Shown in pieces: positions 4,850 to 5,726 of a stretch of DNA of 5,726 bases. Each line of letters starts with the position of its first letter. Position 1 is the stretch's first letter. The translations under genes were made by a program, and so were the position numbers. Under the pieces are notes generated by a model. The model worked only from the letters and a program-made list of their open reading frames with translations, had not been told where the DNA came from and did no database searches. Source of the stretch: Sphingomonas sp. (lineage in GTDB: Bacteria; Pseudomonadota; Alphaproteobacteria; Sphingomonadales; Sphingomonadaceae); NCBI GenBank assembly GCA_030146605.1, contig JASLBO010000016.1, forward strand, positions 1 through 5,726, written 5' to 3'.

Positions 4850-4870
4850 AACGATAATATACATTATGTT
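4850..4870. promoter_or_regulatory. AT-rich inverted repeat upstream of the LOV-HTH gene
   Basis: AAC-G-ATAAT (4850-4858) faces ATTAT-GTT (4863-4870) across ATAC, a dyad with one extra G in the left arm. It sits in a clear AT-rich island in otherwise GC-rich DNA, about 90 bases upstream of the GTG and 75 bases beyond the hlyD stop. It fits an operator or promoter core for the regulator gene (TATTAT or CATAAT could serve as -10 on the minus strand), but no good -35 pairs with it. Confidence 0.4.
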
Positions 4871-4946
4871 AAATGCAGATCGGTATTTGCCGGTGTGATA
4901 TCGATGGCCAAGGCGGCCCCTCTCGCGCAGCGGGCGTTCGACACTG

Positions 4947-5726
4947 TCACCGTTCGCGCCCGGCCTCGTCGAACGTCTTGGCGATCGGCGACAGCAGATA
5001 CTGGATGATCCGGCGCGCACCGGTCCGGATCTCCGCCTGCACCGCAAGCCCCGGGCCGATCGGCATGTCGCGCCCGCGCACGCGGATCGTGCGGCGCTGC
5101 AGCCGGATGCGGACCGCATAGACCAGGCCGCGCTTCTCATCCTCGATGGCGTCGCGGCTGATCGAGGCGACCTCGCCTTCGATCAGGCCGTAATCGGTGA
5201 ACGGAAACGCTTCGAGCTTGACCCGCACCGACTGGCCTTCGCGGATGAAGCCGATGTCGCGGTTGAGAATCTGCGCCTCGACCTCGACTTCCTCGGCCGA
5301 AGGCACGATCACCATCAGCGGCTGCGCAGGCTGCACCACCCCGCCGACGGTGTTCACGGCGAGCTGCTGGACGACCCCGTCCACCGGCGAGCGAAGTTCC
5401 TGATATTGGCGGCGCCGCGCGGTCTTGCGGATTTCCTCGGTCGCCACGGCGTCCTTGTCGTCGGCTTCGGACAGTTCGGAGAGAGCGGCCTTGCCGAAGG
5501 TCCCGCGCAGGCGGGCGATCTGCGCGTCGCTATTGGCCATCGCCGCCAGCGCCCGGGCGGCGGCGCTGCGCTGCACCGAGATGTTCTGGATGTGTTCGAC
5601 GCGGAGCTGCTCATATTCGAGAAGCTTGAGCTTCGAATAATAGCCCTTGTCGCTGAGCGTGCGCCGGCCCTCGAGCTGCTGGTCGACGAGCGGCAGGGTC
5701 TGGTTGAGCTTGGCGATTTCGGCGTT
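4947..5726 (-). CDS. HlyD-family membrane fusion protein of type I secretion (C-terminal part)
   Basis: The frame stays open to the right edge of the window, giving the last 259 residues. HlyD-type proteins span the periplasm, linking an inner-membrane ABC transporter to a TolC-like outer-membrane channel to export unfolded proteins. Residues 1-105 of the visible part are a long helical segment (LVDQQLEGRRTLSDKGYYSK, LKLLEYEQLRVEHIQ and following), which fits the descending and ascending coiled-coil hairpin. LRSPVDGVVQQL (111-122) re-enters the lipoyl-like barrel-sandwich half-motif. The beta-barrel follows (VEAQILNRDIGFIREGQSV, 148-166). The end YLLSPIAKTFDEAGRER is the typical C-terminus of the HlyD/PrtE group. 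The N-terminal membrane anchor and the ABC partner lie beyond 5726. The secreted substrate cannot be named from this window. Confidence 0.9.
   Translation of the reverse strand, partial: NAEIAKLNQTLPLVDQQLEGRRTLSDKGYYSKLKLLEYEQLRVEHIQNISVQRSAAARALAAMANSDAQIARLRGTFGKAALSELSEADDKDAVATEEIRKTARRRQYQELRSPVDGVVQQLAVNTVGGVVQPAQPLMVIVPSAEEVEVEAQILNRDIGFIREGQSVRVKLEAFPFTDYGLIEGEVASISRDAIEDEKRGLVYAVRIRLQRRTIRVRGRDMPIGPGLAVQAEIRTGARRIIQYLLSPIAKTFDEAGRER

Noticed and set aside
4906..4918. GGCC-N5-GGCC stem as an hlyD terminator
   Set aside because: The stem is only 4 bp and has no T-run; it is well within chance for this GC content.

Overview
The window looks like a chromosomal segment of an alphaproteobacterium, most probably from the order Sphingomonadales. 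Three things point there: a high-GC sequence, the ntrX-hfq-hflX gene order typical of alphaproteobacteria, and a very close relative of the blue-light regulator EL222 of Erythrobacter litoralis. The hfq gene also encodes two Hfq domains in tandem, a form I recall being noted in sphingomonads.

Layout, left to right. Positions 1-94 hold the last codons of an NtrX/NtrC-type response regulator (+). After a gap with a possible promoter and two small perfect hairpins comes a tandem-domain hfq (216-707, +), followed 6 bases later by the GTPase gene hflX (714-2006, +). Positions 2007-2562 form a convergent intergenic region with no credible gene. It is full of palindromes, including a REP-like hairpin and a paired-hairpin (BIME-like) element. 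Then come mazG (2563-3321, -), a secreted FAS1/fasciclin-domain protein (3510-4058, -), a LOV-HTH blue-light transcription factor (4150-4761, -), and the C-terminal 259 residues of an HlyD-type membrane fusion protein that runs off the right edge (4947-5726, -).

How the genes relate. Hfq (RNA chaperone) and HflX (ribosome-associated GTPase) form a tight pair. MazG (NTP pyrophosphohydrolase) often lies in the same direction beside this pair in alphaproteobacteria, but here it faces them across the repeat-rich spacer. The LOV-HTH gene lies directly upstream of, and in the same direction as, the FAS1 gene, so the regulator may be cotranscribed with it or may control it. The HlyD gene is the end of a type I secretion locus that continues outside the window.

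Main points of interest: (1) the tandem Hfq, with different RNA-contact residues in its two halves; (2) the EL222-like photoreceptor, with its full LOV photochemical core; (3) its leader, which has no Shine-Dalgarno but has two perfect complementarities that could fold as an H-type pseudoknot ending at the GTG start; (4) the palindrome cluster between hflX and mazG. No tRNA, rRNA, CRISPR array, transposase or phage gene was seen.
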